This document shows positions 11,160-21,251 of a stretch of DNA of 64,000 bases, piece after piece; the first letter of the stretch is position 1, and each line of letters starts with the position of its first letter. The DNA lies in contig CM062289.1 in the NCBI GenBank assembly GCA_031216915.1, positions 58,656,577-58,720,576 of the forward strand, given 5' to 3'. Under the pieces are notes generated by a model. It ran no database searches. It saw nothing but the letters and a program-made list of their open reading frames with translations, and had not been told where the DNA came from. The position numbers and the translations under genes were made by a program. The stretch is from Pictodentalium vernedei (Eukaryota > Mollusca > Scaphopoda > Dentaliida > Dentaliidae).

Positions 11160-11719
11160 CAACTTTATATATATCTCAATATCTTAGTGGTAAAAGAAAT
11201 ACGTATACAAACCAGTATCGATTGAATACTGGTATAACTGCACAAATATCGGTTTATCATCATTTTTTTTATTTACCCACAGTTCAATTTTCAAGAAGTC
11301 CTAAGTTTTTTAATTGTAGACCCAAACGAATAATATTATCCCAGAATATAACAAATTGGCCACATCCTCCCGGGTAATACACAAATTGTGCAGTTAAAAA
11401 TTATTCAAAAAAGTTCAACAAAACCATATCATGCTCGTTCCAATGAGGGTCAGTTGATATGGTTTTGTTGAATATTTTTTGAAAAATTTTATTAACTAAT
11501 ATTTCAAAAAAATAAATTTTGATATCGTCTGCATCGGATAAAGAGTCATTCGAGCTATATCATCAAGGCATGCTTATTTGTTCTGAATGTGAAGGATCCA
11601 GTCCCAATTATGGTACGTATGTTCAGATATCTGAACACTCTTTTGATTTTCTGGTGTACTGCAATATTTTTTTGAATACTGATACCCGGATTCACTTTTG
11701 AATACCCTTCAGCCCTAGT
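11160..11719. mobile_element. Degenerate second copy of the hAT+piggyBac composite
   Basis: The order of blocks matches 4102-4675: GATTGAATACTGGTATAA, then TTATCATCATT, then a P-family interior (about 11333-11546, with CATATCATG, GTTCCAATGAGGGT and AATAAATTTTGATAT), then TCAGATATCTGAACA and the end TTCAGCCCTAG. The left terminus is eroded. The P-family MITE sits at the same internal position in both copies. Confidence 0.65.
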
Positions 11720-12453
11720 TGGATCCAGAGAATATTCAAAAACAAATTTCGAATAAAAATGAATATTCATGTCGAATTCCAGTCGAAATCAGAGAGTTGA
11801 ATAGGGAATTTTCAAATACTGTTACCCAGAGACCAGCCGACCAGGCGACTGGGGTGAAAAAATTGCCTTGGATTGCATAACTTCGCTCTGACTTCACTAA
11901 AAAGCGAAATCGTGTCGCCCTGTTATTTGTAAATTCCCAACTGACCTACCTTGAAATTAGGTGAATTCACGTAGAATTTACAAAGTAATTTCCATTTGAA
12001 AAGAGTATTACTGCTAGGGTTAATTGTTATTGTGATTAATTTTCATAGAAACTAAAAATAAAATCAGCATCTAAAAACAATGCCCGATTAATAATGTAAT
12101 CGCGAACTGTCTTGGCTGCATTGAAATTAGGTGACAAGTCGTCAAGTTAAGACAAGATTTTCTATTTAAGTTATCTTTAAAATAAGTATTTTTCACACTC
12201 AGAATTTTTTTTCTGGGGAGCAGTTTTTCATAAAACAACACTTTTTGTAAAAGCTGAAGTTTTAATTCCAATCTGGATTTCATTTTTTGCAAGACGTCTG
12301 TCTGTATCTGGAAATTCCTCCTCTGTCAGGAGCACCAATATATAAATATTGTAGTGTTTAATCTTTCTGGATATGATCATAATAACAATTATTGGATGAT
12401 TTTGTATGATTGTTTCATTTGATGTAAAGTTTTAATTAAAGTTAATTATAGAT

Positions 12454-15400
12454 CTATTTAATTTTATAATTTAATTTTATATTTTTTTCTCCCCTGGCTG
12501 CAGCTTCATTTAACACTTGTGTTCTTTTTAGATGCAAGTCAAAAATTAAATTTCTAGACAAGTACTCTATATGCAGGATTTCACTGTAGTCAAGATTTAA
12601 ACAGGATAAAGAAACATGTAATGGGTCAAGAATCAGATGAAGAGATAGTACAGTTAAGGTAGAAGATTCCAGTGAAGGTAGATCTTGTAAAGAGATGTGA
12701 TTGTTGATAATGTTTTTCAATTCTGTGATATAATGTTGTCTGGTGGACTGTAGCAAAGGGCATTGTAGGAGAAAATGTTCTCGGTTTTCTGCATCATTCA
12801 TACAGAGACGACAGGTCTCAGAGGTTCTACCTTTATTAAAAAGTTTTTCATGCACTTGAAGATGGTATGTCCCACAGATGACTTTTGCTTTGATGCGAGC
12901 TTTTTGTGTTTCAGATGAATTTTCTTTTGATGATGTCCATAGGAGTGCAGGCTGATAGAGACTTAAAGAATCTAATGACATAAATCGAAGTGATGAAAAC
13001 TTCTGACTTTCAAATTGTTCTTCATGTGCTTCATTCCAGAAATGCATTACAGTATTCTTCACCAGTTTCTTCCACCACATTTTTGGAGGCAGATTGTTAA
13101 TCAGATCATGTATGTTAGGTAGTTCATATTTCTCTAGCACCGTTTGAATCCTTACCACCCAACTTTCTGATTTTCTTGACTTTAGAGCTGCTTGTCGTTG
13201 AATTATGCTGAATTCAATTGAAGCTTTATTTTTCAGTAGATTGTATAGAAAATTCAACATTCTGATATGAATAATAGCTTCAACTGGAGGAATACCAATC
13301 AAACCAAGTACAGCAATGGATGCAGTTCTAGTTGGGAGGTCTTGAAGAATTCTAAGTTTTTCTTTCTGCCATTTTTCTAGTAGACTTACTGATGACTTTT
13401 CGAATGCCCACAGTTCGGTACCATAAAGCAGCCGTGGAATTATAAATGATAGCCATAATTTTCGAGCAATGCTAGGATTCAATCCACTCCTACTGTGCAT
13501 ACCTGCTCCAAGTAAAGCATATAAAGCTCTTGTTGCACATTTAATCCTTTCTTCTACCCGTTCTTTATTGCAGCTTCTTAATGTTGAAAGCAATATGCCT
13601 AAATGTTTTCCATGTTCATCTTGTAAAATTTCATTGTTGTTGATACTGAACCCAGTTTCTTCTGATGTCATATCTGTTTTTTGTGCATGGTGGTATCTTG
13701 CTTTCTGATATTTCAATTCCACTGATTTCTGGTTGTTAATAGGTATACGGTCTCTATTTACTATGTGTTCTATACCGTTTGCCATTGAGATCTTGTCTGT
13801 TGAATTGCTATCACAACTGACAGCCATGTCATCTGCACATGTTGGTAGGCTACAGCAAGTTGTTCCAATTTTTGTGCCAAGGTTGAAGTCTTCCATATAT
13901 TTCATGATATCTGAGTTTACTAATTTGAAAAGATGAGGTGATAGACAGCTGCCTTGTAATGTTCCCTGATGTATTTTAAAAGGTTTACTGAGCTGGCCTT
14001 CCCACTTGACCTGAACTTCAAAGCCTTTATACCATTGTCTTAGAACAAGCCAGTAATCTCTAGGTATACCCAGAAGAGCCATTTTTCTGAACAGTCCATC
14101 ATGCCATACTTTATCGAAAGCCTTTTCTGCATCAAGTAAAATTACAGATGTGTTGGTATTGTCTTCTTTGTTCTCTGTTATGCCTTCCATCAGAATAAAA
14201 GAAGTAAAGAGTGGTGACACACCCGCAGTGAAGCCTCTTTGTAGTTTACTTTGATCCTCTTCTATGATTTTCTTTATTCTAGACACGATAAGACATTCTA
14301 GAAGTTTCCCCAGGATACTTGAGACGGTGATTCCCCTGTAATTAGTTGGTAATTTCTTGTCTTTAGTAGAGTTTTTTAGGAGTGGATTGAGTATCCCCTC
14401 ATTAAAACATACTGGTACATAATGACAGTTGACAATTGAGTTAAATAGGATGACAAGATGTTCAATTAAGATGTCGATGCCATACTTGATGTGCTCAGCT
14501 GTTAAGCAATTCTTATCTTGGCTCTTGTTGTTTTTTAGCTTTTTCACTTCTGCTAAAATCTCTTCAGCTGTGAAATCAAGATTGTCTTGAGGAAGAATAT
14601 AAGAAGCATTTTCTTCAATAAAGGCAACATCTGCCTCCACCATTTCTTTGTGGCTGGCACTGAATAAGTTATTTTCTTGTGGTGTTGCAAGATCCTCAAA
14701 ATATGTTGCCCATGCTTCTGGTAACTCTTTATCTTGGTATTCTCGGCCTTTTATTATCAAGGTGTCTGTCTGCTTCTTACTGGCTTTCCTTTGTCTTCTT
14801 ACTAGATTATAAAAAAGGCTTTGGTCATGCTCTGAAGATCTTTCAATTATTTTATATAGCTTCTTCCTTTTTATGGCGATGTTCTGCCTGGTAACTCTTC
14901 TCAACTTCTTCTTCAAATTTTTCAAGACAAAGTGCGATTTGCTACAGTTTACTCGTCCTTCTAGTTTCCACACCCCGAAGGCTTGCTTCATTTCCCTGTG
15001 TATCTGTACTGTTTCAGGAGGGAGCATTTTCATTTTCTTCCGCGCACGAGAGGTGCCAATTCTCATAACAGCCCCAACCTCAGCTTGGATAATATATGTG
15101 ACAATGCGGTTGGTGTGATGTTCAATATCTAGTCCATCTTTAAGCCTTGGATGATTACCATCTGCAAAAGTTCTTCTCAAGTTTTTCCGATACTCACTGA
15201 TGTCAGATCTGGCCCAGACTGGTCTTCCCTTCATTACACTTGAGAATCTATTCTTCTTTCTTGTTGGAAATGATTGCTCTTTCTGTTTTGTGGAAACCTT
15301 AAGTACAGTTCTGATTGGGATATGGTCAGAGGTACCAGATGGTAGGTCAACAGTTCTGACATTAACTATACAATCGCAGGATGACTTTTTAAAAAAATAA

Positions 15401-16065
15401 TCAATAACTGAGGAGTTGCCATTGTAGCCATGGAATGTTGGATCAGTAGGGTACTCAGTAGGTGATTGTGTTGCTAAGACCAGTTCATGTGATTTACAGA
15501 AGACTTCTAGTGTTTGGTCCAGTTTCTTAATGATATGTTTACGGTGAAATGAAGCATTCATATCTCCAAATAAAATGATGTCCGAGCTATTGAATTTTAA
15601 TAAAATCTCTTCAATTTGTAACAGCTGATCCTGGTAGTCTTCTAATGATGACAGGTAACCATCACATGGCATATATGTTCCAATTAAACAAATTGACTTG
15701 GGTGTTGATTCTATTTCTGCGACTAGCATTCTACTGTTTCCATCAGAGTGTATTGTGAATAAGTGATCTACCTCGTTGCTCCATATAAATGCCACACCAG
15801 CTTTCCCTCTTGATTTTTGTACTAATGGAATAGGGTTAGAGTCGTCAAATGTTTTCCACATGGAGTGATAATTTTCATTCTTAAGGTAGTCGGTGATTTC
15901 ATGAATTTCGAACTGATGAAGCCAGTGCTCTTGTATAAAGATGATATCATTAAATTTACAGAGGTCTTGCAGAGCTGTTAGATTGGATTTTATGCCATGG
16001 ATGTTATATGAGACTAATGAAATGTTTCTGTGGTTGGTGATTTGATGTCTATGCAGTTGAGCCAA
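12454..16065 (-). CDS. ORF2: endonuclease and reverse transcriptase
   Basis: This is the replication protein of the retrotransposon. It nicks the target DNA and copies the RNA onto the nick (target-primed reverse transcription). The frame has 1203 codons counted from a TTG at 16065 and is open up to 16125. An AP-type endonuclease spans residues ~14-255: SYNIHG (N21), QEHW (E46), FGDMNASF, SVIDYFF and the terminal SDH motif. The reverse transcriptase spans ~500-800, with LLDAEKAFDKVWHDGL, GTLQGSCLSPHLF and the catalytic CADDMAV near 743 (CADD replaces the usual YADD/FADD). Near 1083-1105 is a Cys/His motif, CRLC-x8-EHFLLQC, typical of LINE C-termini. The first in-frame AUG is codon 69, beyond N21 and E46, so a normal AUG start would give a dead endonuclease. 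The frame is -1 relative to ORF1, overlapping it at 16014-16125. No RNase H domain was recognised. Confidence 0.93.
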   Translation of the reverse strand: MAQLHRHQITNHRNISLVSYNIHGIKSNLTALQDLCKFNDIIFIQEHWLHQFEIHEITDYLKNENYHSMWKTFDDSNPIPLVQKSRGKAGVAFIWSNEVDHLFTIHSDGNSRMLVAEIESTPKSICLIGTYMPCDGYLSSLEDYQDQLLQIEEILLKFNSSDIILFGDMNASFHRKHIIKKLDQTLEVFCKSHELVLATQSPTEYPTDPTFHGYNGNSSVIDYFFKKSSCDCIVNVRTVDLPSGTSDHIPIRTVLKVSTKQKEQSFPTRKKNRFSSVMKGRPVWARSDISEYRKNLRRTFADGNHPRLKDGLDIEHHTNRIVTYIIQAEVGAVMRIGTSRARKKMKMLPPETVQIHREMKQAFGVWKLEGRVNCSKSHFVLKNLKKKLRRVTRQNIAIKRKKLYKIIERSSEHDQSLFYNLVRRQRKASKKQTDTLIIKGREYQDKELPEAWATYFEDLATPQENNLFSASHKEMVEADVAFIEENASYILPQDNLDFTAEEILAEVKKLKNNKSQDKNCLTAEHIKYGIDILIEHLVILFNSIVNCHYVPVCFNEGILNPLLKNSTKDKKLPTNYRGITVSSILGKLLECLIVSRIKKIIEEDQSKLQRGFTAGVSPLFTSFILMEGITENKEDNTNTSVILLDAEKAFDKVWHDGLFRKMALLGIPRDYWLVLRQWYKGFEVQVKWEGQLSKPFKIHQGTLQGSCLSPHLFKLVNSDIMKYMEDFNLGTKIGTTCCSLPTCADDMAVSCDSNSTDKISMANGIEHIVNRDRIPINNQKSVELKYQKARYHHAQKTDMTSEETGFSINNNEILQDEHGKHLGILLSTLRSCNKERVEERIKCATRALYALLGAGMHSRSGLNPSIARKLWLSFIIPRLLYGTELWAFEKSSVSLLEKWQKEKLRILQDLPTRTASIAVLGLIGIPPVEAIIHIRMLNFLYNLLKNKASIEFSIIQRQAALKSRKSESWVVRIQTVLEKYELPNIHDLINNLPPKMWWKKLVKNTVMHFWNEAHEEQFESQKFSSLRFMSLDSLSLYQPALLWTSSKENSSETQKARIKAKVICGTYHLQVHEKLFNKGRTSETCRLCMNDAENREHFLLQCPLLQSTRQHYITELKNIINNHISLQDLPSLESSTLTVLSLHLILDPLHVSLSCLNLDYSEILHIEYLSRNLIFDLHLKRTQVLNEAAARGEKNIKLNYKIK

Positions 16066-18461
16066 GGTGGAAATGGATTTGTGTGTAGGCCTATCTCTAA
16101 AAAATGGTTCGATTTTGGTGAAGTTTCAGCAGATGAATGTAATGTTTTCATAGATGATGTTCGATTTGCAGAGACAGTATCAGTTTCATTATTTGGGAAG
16201 TTCATCTCATTAATTACTTCAATTATTGGTACTGATACCTTTTCATCACCGACCTCTGATGTCGTGTTTGGTTGCAGTAGCTCATAAGTTGGACATAGTA
16301 AATTTTCTGTAGATGTCTCTTGTTGTACACTTGTAGGATTAAAACTTGAAGTTTGGTTGCACGTACATGGTTTCCTTTGCCTCTTCTTCTTTTTCTTTTT
16401 CTTATTAGTCTTCTCGGGTATCGTTGCATTGTTTGTCATGATGTGACTCTGAGGGACAGTACAAGTGCTTCTATATTCATATTTCTCTTGGTTTCTTTTC
16501 AGTAAATCAATTTCTGTTTTCAGTTCATTAATGCTGGACATATGAGTGAGTTTTAATTCTGCTATTTCTAATTTAAAGTCATATCTGAGCTTTAAATTTT
16601 CTGTTTGTAGTTCTGTTACTTTTTCCTTCAGTTTTTCTATGTTTTCACTCCATTGCAAGTTTTTTTCATCATGACTTCTACTGGTGCAGTCCTTTACATT
16701 TTGATATTCCAGTGAGTGATGAAGGGACATGCTCTTCTTTATCTCATTTATTTCTGTTTCTAATTTTCTGATGTAATCATCTCGGGTTTTTTCACGTCTA
16801 ATAAAATCATTTATTAATTTAATTTTATCTTCTAGTTCTCTTTCAATGCTTTTGCCAGCTTTATATGTTGATGTGGACTGGGTAGAAGTTGGTTTATTCA
16901 TATGAATCACATGGAATTCCTGCCTCTTTGAACTGTTAGGTACACTGTATGATGATGCAGGTATAGTTGAAGACACTGAACTACATATTTGTTTGTTTAT
17001 AGGAAAGACCCATGTTGTAGAACAGCTTGATGAGGATTGGTTACTCGTGACAACTCTTATGTTACTGATTTGTTCATCTGTACAGTTCCTTATTTGAGCT
17101 GAACTTTGTATTTTATGCACTACAGTTGTAGGATTCATGTGATACTTGTTGGTAGAAGTAACTGAAAAACTGTTAGAACTGTTCGCTGTCTGACCAGAGT
17201 CACAAACTTGATTATAATTCGTTTTGGGGTTAAGTTCATCCATGCAACTTTTCCTAGAGATCTTACAGCTTTTATCACTTAACTGTGCTGATGTACTTGC
17301 ACATGAGCTTTGGATTTTAGTATCTGTCGAGAGATGAGATGCATTGTTATCAACAGTTTTAAAGGCTTTCATTCCATCAAGTGACATGCATTTTGAAGAT
17401 ACTGAGGTGACATTTACTGTAGTTGGACAACTGGAGTAGGTCTGTTCTTCATGAGACAATTCATTTTTATTTTCATCATCTGATAAAACTTTACAATAAA
17501 TGCATCTGAAATGAAGATCAGTATTCATATTATGTTCTTGAAATGTCTTACTGTTCATACCAACGCACATTGGATGGAACCATTGTTGACATACTTCACA
17601 TTCTATACTGTTCACACCCAGTACAGAATTATTACAGACAGTACAGTTTAATGTTTCATCTTCATTATTGCTGTCATCAAAGTGATTTGTTTTATTAGTA
17701 GCCAAATCATGTATTTGCAACACTTTTACTTTTTTCGTTTCTTCATTGTGTTCAAACTGTGATTTGTGTTGGGATGAATTGTTTTTCAAATTTTGTTTTG
17801 ACCTGGATTGTTTAATTGACTTTAATGATGCTTGGATGGTATTGTTAAGGTCAATTGCATCTATAGTTCTATCAGTTGACCTGCAATATCCAATAATTGC
17901 TGGTAGATCGACAGACACAAATCGATTCCGATCTGGCCCGTTAATCAACATAGAACTTGTGGTATGGTAAAGGTTGACAGTATATACTGGATATTCTCTT
18001 GACCCTTTAAAAACTTTGTATAGCGCTGAAGGAGTATTCTGATTTTTATCGTGATCAAGTCGTGAAGTGGCCAAGTAAGTAGGATCAGGGTAGTTGTTAT
18101 AAAAATCAGTACATGCAGTGCGTATTAGCTCCCATAGTCCAGCTTGAAATAACATCCGGATTCCACCACCTGTGTACTGCGTTTGAACTTGGTATGTTCT
18201 TTCTGTTGCCCTTAATTTCTTGCTGAAACACTTCCCTTTGTTCAGTTCATAATTTTTCAGATGAATATCTGATGTTAGTTGACTTTGTCTTTGATCCTTT
18301 TGGGTGTATGAAGAACGATTGGAGACTTTAGCAGTTTTTTCCAATTGTTGCTTTAGAACAGGGCTATCAAATTTCTGTGATGGTCTAGCTTTGTAACTGT
18401 TATTGGTGTTACTTGATGTTTCATTCTGATTATTTTTCTGACTGGCACTTCTTGTCATCAT
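16014..18461 (-). CDS. ORF1: PHD-finger, coiled-coil nucleic-acid-binding protein
   Basis: The 815-codon ORF starts at an ATG pair (18459-18461 and 18456-18458) and ends at a TAG at 16014-16016. ORF1 proteins of this kind package the element RNA. Residues ~80-190 form a conserved-looking N-terminal region (YQVQTQYTGGGIRMLFQAG...). A C4HC3 PHD finger spans ~272-320 (CTVC...CEVCQQWFHPMC...CIYC). Ser/Thr/Asn-rich linker follows. Heptad-like coiled coils lie at ~534-575 and ~599-663, and a strongly basic tract (TNKKKKKKKRQRK) is near 684. PHD fingers occur in ORF1 of several CR1-like LINEs, where the role is not settled. ORF1 overlaps ORF2; within the overlap is an in-phase T_TTT_TTA heptamer (16104-16098), a candidate -1 frameshift site. 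Confidence 0.9.
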   Translation of the reverse strand: MMTRSASQKNNQNETSSNTNNSYKARPSQKFDSPVLKQQLEKTAKVSNRSSYTQKDQRQSQLTSDIHLKNYELNKGKCFSKKLRATERTYQVQTQYTGGGIRMLFQAGLWELIRTACTDFYNNYPDPTYLATSRLDHDKNQNTPSALYKVFKGSREYPVYTVNLYHTTSSMLINGPDRNRFVSVDLPAIIGYCRSTDRTIDAIDLNNTIQASLKSIKQSRSKQNLKNNSSQHKSQFEHNEETKKVKVLQIHDLATNKTNHFDDSNNEDETLNCTVCNNSVLGVNSIECEVCQQWFHPMCVGMNSKTFQEHNMNTDLHFRCIYCKVLSDDENKNELSHEEQTYSSCPTTVNVTSVSSKCMSLDGMKAFKTVDNNASHLSTDTKIQSSCASTSAQLSDKSCKISRKSCMDELNPKTNYNQVCDSGQTANSSNSFSVTSTNKYHMNPTTVVHKIQSSAQIRNCTDEQISNIRVVTSNQSSSSCSTTWVFPINKQICSSVSSTIPASSYSVPNSSKRQEFHVIHMNKPTSTQSTSTYKAGKSIERELEDKIKLINDFIRREKTRDDYIRKLETEINEIKKSMSLHHSLEYQNVKDCTSRSHDEKNLQWSENIEKLKEKVTELQTENLKLRYDFKLEIAELKLTHMSSINELKTEIDLLKRNQEKYEYRSTCTVPQSHIMTNNATIPEKTNKKKKKKKRQRKPCTCNQTSSFNPTSVQQETSTENLLCPTYELLQPNTTSEVGDEKVSVPIIEVINEMNFPNNETDTVSANRTSSMKTLHSSAETSPKSNHFLEIGLHTNPFPPWLNCIDIKSPTTETFH
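16098..16104 (-). promoter_or_regulatory. Candidate -1 ribosomal frameshift heptamer
   Basis: On the minus strand ORF1 reads CAT TTT TTA GAG, which places T_TTT_TTA in the X_XXY_YYZ phase. A -1 slip here enters the ORF2 frame, which is open from 16125 down to the ORF2 stop at 12454. I see no strong downstream stem-loop by eye. Confidence 0.45.
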
Positions 18462-19624
18462 GGTTTTCTTTTTGTCAGAACAGCTCAGCTGGTGTGAAAA
18501 AGTACTATGAAAGTATGATGATATTATGAACCAATGGTGAAAACGGTTTTTATGTCTTTCGATCTAACAGGCAATAAACCTACAGCTTAATTAATTAATA
18601 TTGACAGGTAAGAAAGTTTAACGGCAGTCTGGCATAGATGTAACAGTTAAGAATACAAGACAAGATTAGAGTAGATATAAGAACAGAGTCTGTTTATATC
18701 ATTATTTTCGGTAATTCGCATCTGGATCTCAACTAATGCGAACTGATGAGCGCTGAATCACAATACTTTTTATGTCAAATGTTGCTGCAGCCACGGGCAA
18801 AAAACCGTTAATCAGAATTCGAATCGAATATTCCAATTCTGATACGCCAAAAGAAAGAAAATGCTCTACGATGATCTTTTCTTCCAGTTCACACAGTCAC
18901 TGTTAAGCAGAAACACTTCCGGCAAATTCTTGGGTAGAATTTCACAGTTGGTCGCAAGGTCGTGACAGTTTGTAAACAATGAAAAAATCCGAAGGCAGAA
19001 ATTCCTTTCGCTTCACAGTTATTTCCTGACGAAAAATGACAATTCTCCGCTTCAGATAATTTTTGCTCTTCGTAAATATGTTCGTCCGTTGTTATCAGGA
19101 ACAAAATCAGTTCGAAACACACTTTTAACACGAAAAACAAATAAAATTAACTAAAAAATTATCGGAGGTGGAATTTTTCCGTCTTTCCAAAACCGTTGAT
19201 GACGCAATTGTCCAAAACGTTTTGAAAACCAAAACAATATATTGACCTACTTTTTACTCACTCTGGACCAAGAAATGGACACACTTGAATTGTTTAATTC
19301 AAGGCTGATCTGTCTCTTCTAAAAAGTAAATGCCCATTTGAATTTGAATTGTAAACTTTTCTTTTTATAAATAAATTAATACAGAGAGGCATGTTTTTTT
19401 CTCGTAAACAATTCATAAATTTACCCATAGAGATGTGTTATTGCCCAATTGTAGCGATTTATTTTTGTGAGAGATGAAAATATAATATACCGGTAGATCA
19501 TGCGAATGCAGAATCATGGTTTTTCATTTTCTTCTCACTTCTCCCTGTTTCATCTGGCTTCTCCCTGAAGTCAGTGGAGGGAGAAGTGACTTCTCCCTCA
19601 AATTACCCTCTAGGCTGGTCCCTG
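18462..19624. other. Retrotransposon 5' region and right part of the H element
   Basis: The first few hundred bases above ORF1 should be the 5' UTR of the retrotransposon; the junction with H-element sequence is not resolved. 19524-19624 has CTTCTCCCT-type motifs shared with the inverted end of H copy 2. No gene is seen. Confidence 0.4.
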
Positions 19625-19632
19625 CTGTTACC

Positions 19633-19891
19633 CCATTTACATACTGAGTTGGATGCATCTGCCCACATAATGTCAAAATTGAGCTGATGAAAAATATTAG
19701 ACTAAAAAATTTCAATAAATCAATATCTGGGTAATAAAAAATCATCATCAGCAAAATTTTAATTAATGAATTAATTCAATTTTTGATGGTTATTCCTATA
19801 ATTAGTGTTTGGAATATAATATTACTGCGTCCAGGTCCAGGGAAATATTGCCCTCCCCATGGAAAGTGACCAGTCCACTGCGGCCGTACTG
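19633..19891. mobile_element. Partial I-family MITE (Tc1/mariner-like)
   Basis: From about 19735 to 19891 the sequence parallels I copy 2 at 44503-44745: ATCATCAGCAAAATTTTAAT, then TTTTTGATG(G/A)TTATTCCT, then the end GTCCACTGCGGCCGTACTG followed by TA. The left terminus and most of the central palindrome are missing. Confidence 0.55.
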
Positions 19892-19991
19892 TATCATGCC
19901 CCCCCCCCACCCTCTCAGTGGAAGGAGCTCAGGGATCCCATTTTTTTTAAGAATTGGTGGGGGGGGGGGGGGGGGGGGGGGAGATTAAAAT

Positions 19992-20235
19992 TATTTATTT
20001 ATTTATTGGTGTTTAAGGTCACATATTTCTGCACAATGGCTAATCATGACCACGACAGTTTCACGGGTGGAGGAAGCTGGAGTACCCAGAGAGAACCACC
20101 GAGCAACAGCGAGCAACTGTCAGCTCCCCAACATACTAACTCCACACAAGCAGGGTTGGCATTGGTTGGAGACAGGTGCACCATCGACGTGCAGTACGCC
20201 TTAGTAAACAGCGTCACCGTGCCCCATATGGAGGG
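19992..20235 (-). mobile_element. SINE S1, 5'-truncated, with target duplication
   Basis: Minus-strand SINE body and (TAAA)n-type tail: TTTATTTATTGGTGTTTAAG through the CAATGGCTAATCATGACC and GTCAGCTCCCCAACATAC blocks to GTGCCCC. It lacks the tRNA-derived head. GATTAAAAT flanks both sides (19983-19991 and 20236-20244). A poly-G run of about 25 lies just to its left. Confidence 0.85.
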
Positions 20236-20249
20236 GATTAAAATAAAAA

Positions 20250-21172
20250 CAAGAGCACCGCTGGGCATTGCATCATACGCCCGTGAACTGTTCAAATTGT
20301 ACCATTTTAACACATTTGCAATTTTTTTAGAGTGCGAGAAATTTATACTGGCATATATATATATGTTACGGTCATTTGAGAAAAAGACTAACAAGTTTGA
20401 AGCCAATAGAAAAACAAATACTAAAGTTATCATCCGGAAACCAAACTAATTCAGGCAAAAATTGTTCAGACCGACCCCATATTCGAACTTGACCTGTATT
20501 TTGTTGTGATTAAACCACATACCAAGTTTGGAGACGATCGGAAAACAAATACTAAAGTTATCATCCGGAAACCAAATATCTGACGAATTCTAAGTCCAAC
20601 AGGGGCCATAATTCAGGCAAAAATTGTTCAGACCGACCCCATATTCGAACTTGACCTGTATTTTGTTGTGATTAAACCACATACCAAATTTGGAGCCGAT
20701 CGGAAAACAAATACTAAAGTTATCATCCGGAAACCAAATATTTGACGAATTCTAAGTCCAACAGGGGCCATAATTCAGGCGAAAAATGTTCGGACCGACC
20801 CCATATTCGAACTTGATCTGTATTTTGTTGTGATTAAACCACATACCAAATTTGGAGCCGATCGGAAAACAAATACTAAAGTTATCATCCGGAAACCAAA
20901 TATTTGACGAATTCTACATGTAAGTCCAACTGGGGCCATAATTCAGGCGAAAAATGTTCGGACCGACCCCATATTCGAACTTGACCTGTATTTTGTTGTG
21001 ATTAAACCACATACCACATTTGGAGCCGCTCGGAAAACAAATACTAAAGTTATTGTTTGGAAACCAAACGGACGGATGGACGGACGGACGGACGGACGGA
21101 CGGACGGACGGACGGACGGACGGACAACGCCATAACATAATACGTCCCGTTTTTTCAAACGGGCGTATAAAA
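20250..21172. repeat. Pearl-like element with ~162 bp monomers
   Basis: ATTCAGGC recurs at 20449, 20611, 20773 and 20941 (spacing 162, 162 and 168 bp) in monomers sharing GACCGACCCCATATTCGAAC. The array ends in (GACG)n at about 21068-21124. The left edge ATACGCCCGT and right edge ACGGGCGTAT are inverted. Here the monomers are only slightly diverged, so this is the youngest of the pearl-like arrays. The ORFs in the GACG run are spurious. Confidence 0.7.
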
Positions 21173-21251
21173 AGTGATATCATGTCTTTTCTGTATAGGA
21201 TTAAAATCTATTCGTGGGAAATGGTTAAATAATGCAATGTATGCACAAATA

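Larger units (their letters stand above)
12454..18461 (-). mobile_element. Non-LTR (LINE) retrotransposon, both ORFs open
   Basis: Two long overlapping minus-strand ORFs encode a PHD-finger ORF1 protein and an endonuclease/reverse transcriptase ORF2 protein. Neither has an internal stop, so the copy may be young. The range given is the coding core. The 5' UTR probably extends into 18462-18900 and the 3' UTR below 12454 (to roughly 12300), but I could not fix either end or a target duplication. An apurinic-type endonuclease at the N-terminus and a Cys/His motif after the RT, with no RNase H recognised, fit the CR1/L2/Jockey-like groups; the exact clade is open. Confidence 0.85.
11827..19624. 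mobile_element. Long hAT-type element (H family) split by a retrotransposon
   Basis: The left end CAGAGACCAGCC and right end GGCTGGTCCCTG are 11/12 inverted, and both are flanked by CTGTTACC (11819-11826 and 19625-19632), a perfect 8-bp duplication. The ends also match H copy 2 at 26281-27394, in inverted orientation, including GGCGACT next to one end and a CTTCTCCCTC-type motif next to the other. Most of the 7.8 kb is a non-LTR retrotransposon inserted within it. No hAT transposase is visible, so the original element was probably non-autonomous and about 1-1.5 kb long. Confidence 0.8.

Noticed and set aside
16063-16065. TTG at 16063-16065 as the true start of ORF2
   Set aside because: The frame stays open above it to 16125 and there is no special context; a frameshift from ORF1 or another non-AUG start fits as well.
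20914-21232. ORFs with RPSVRPSV or GRTDGRTD repeats
   Set aside because: Direct translation of the (GACG)n run at the end of the pearl-like element.
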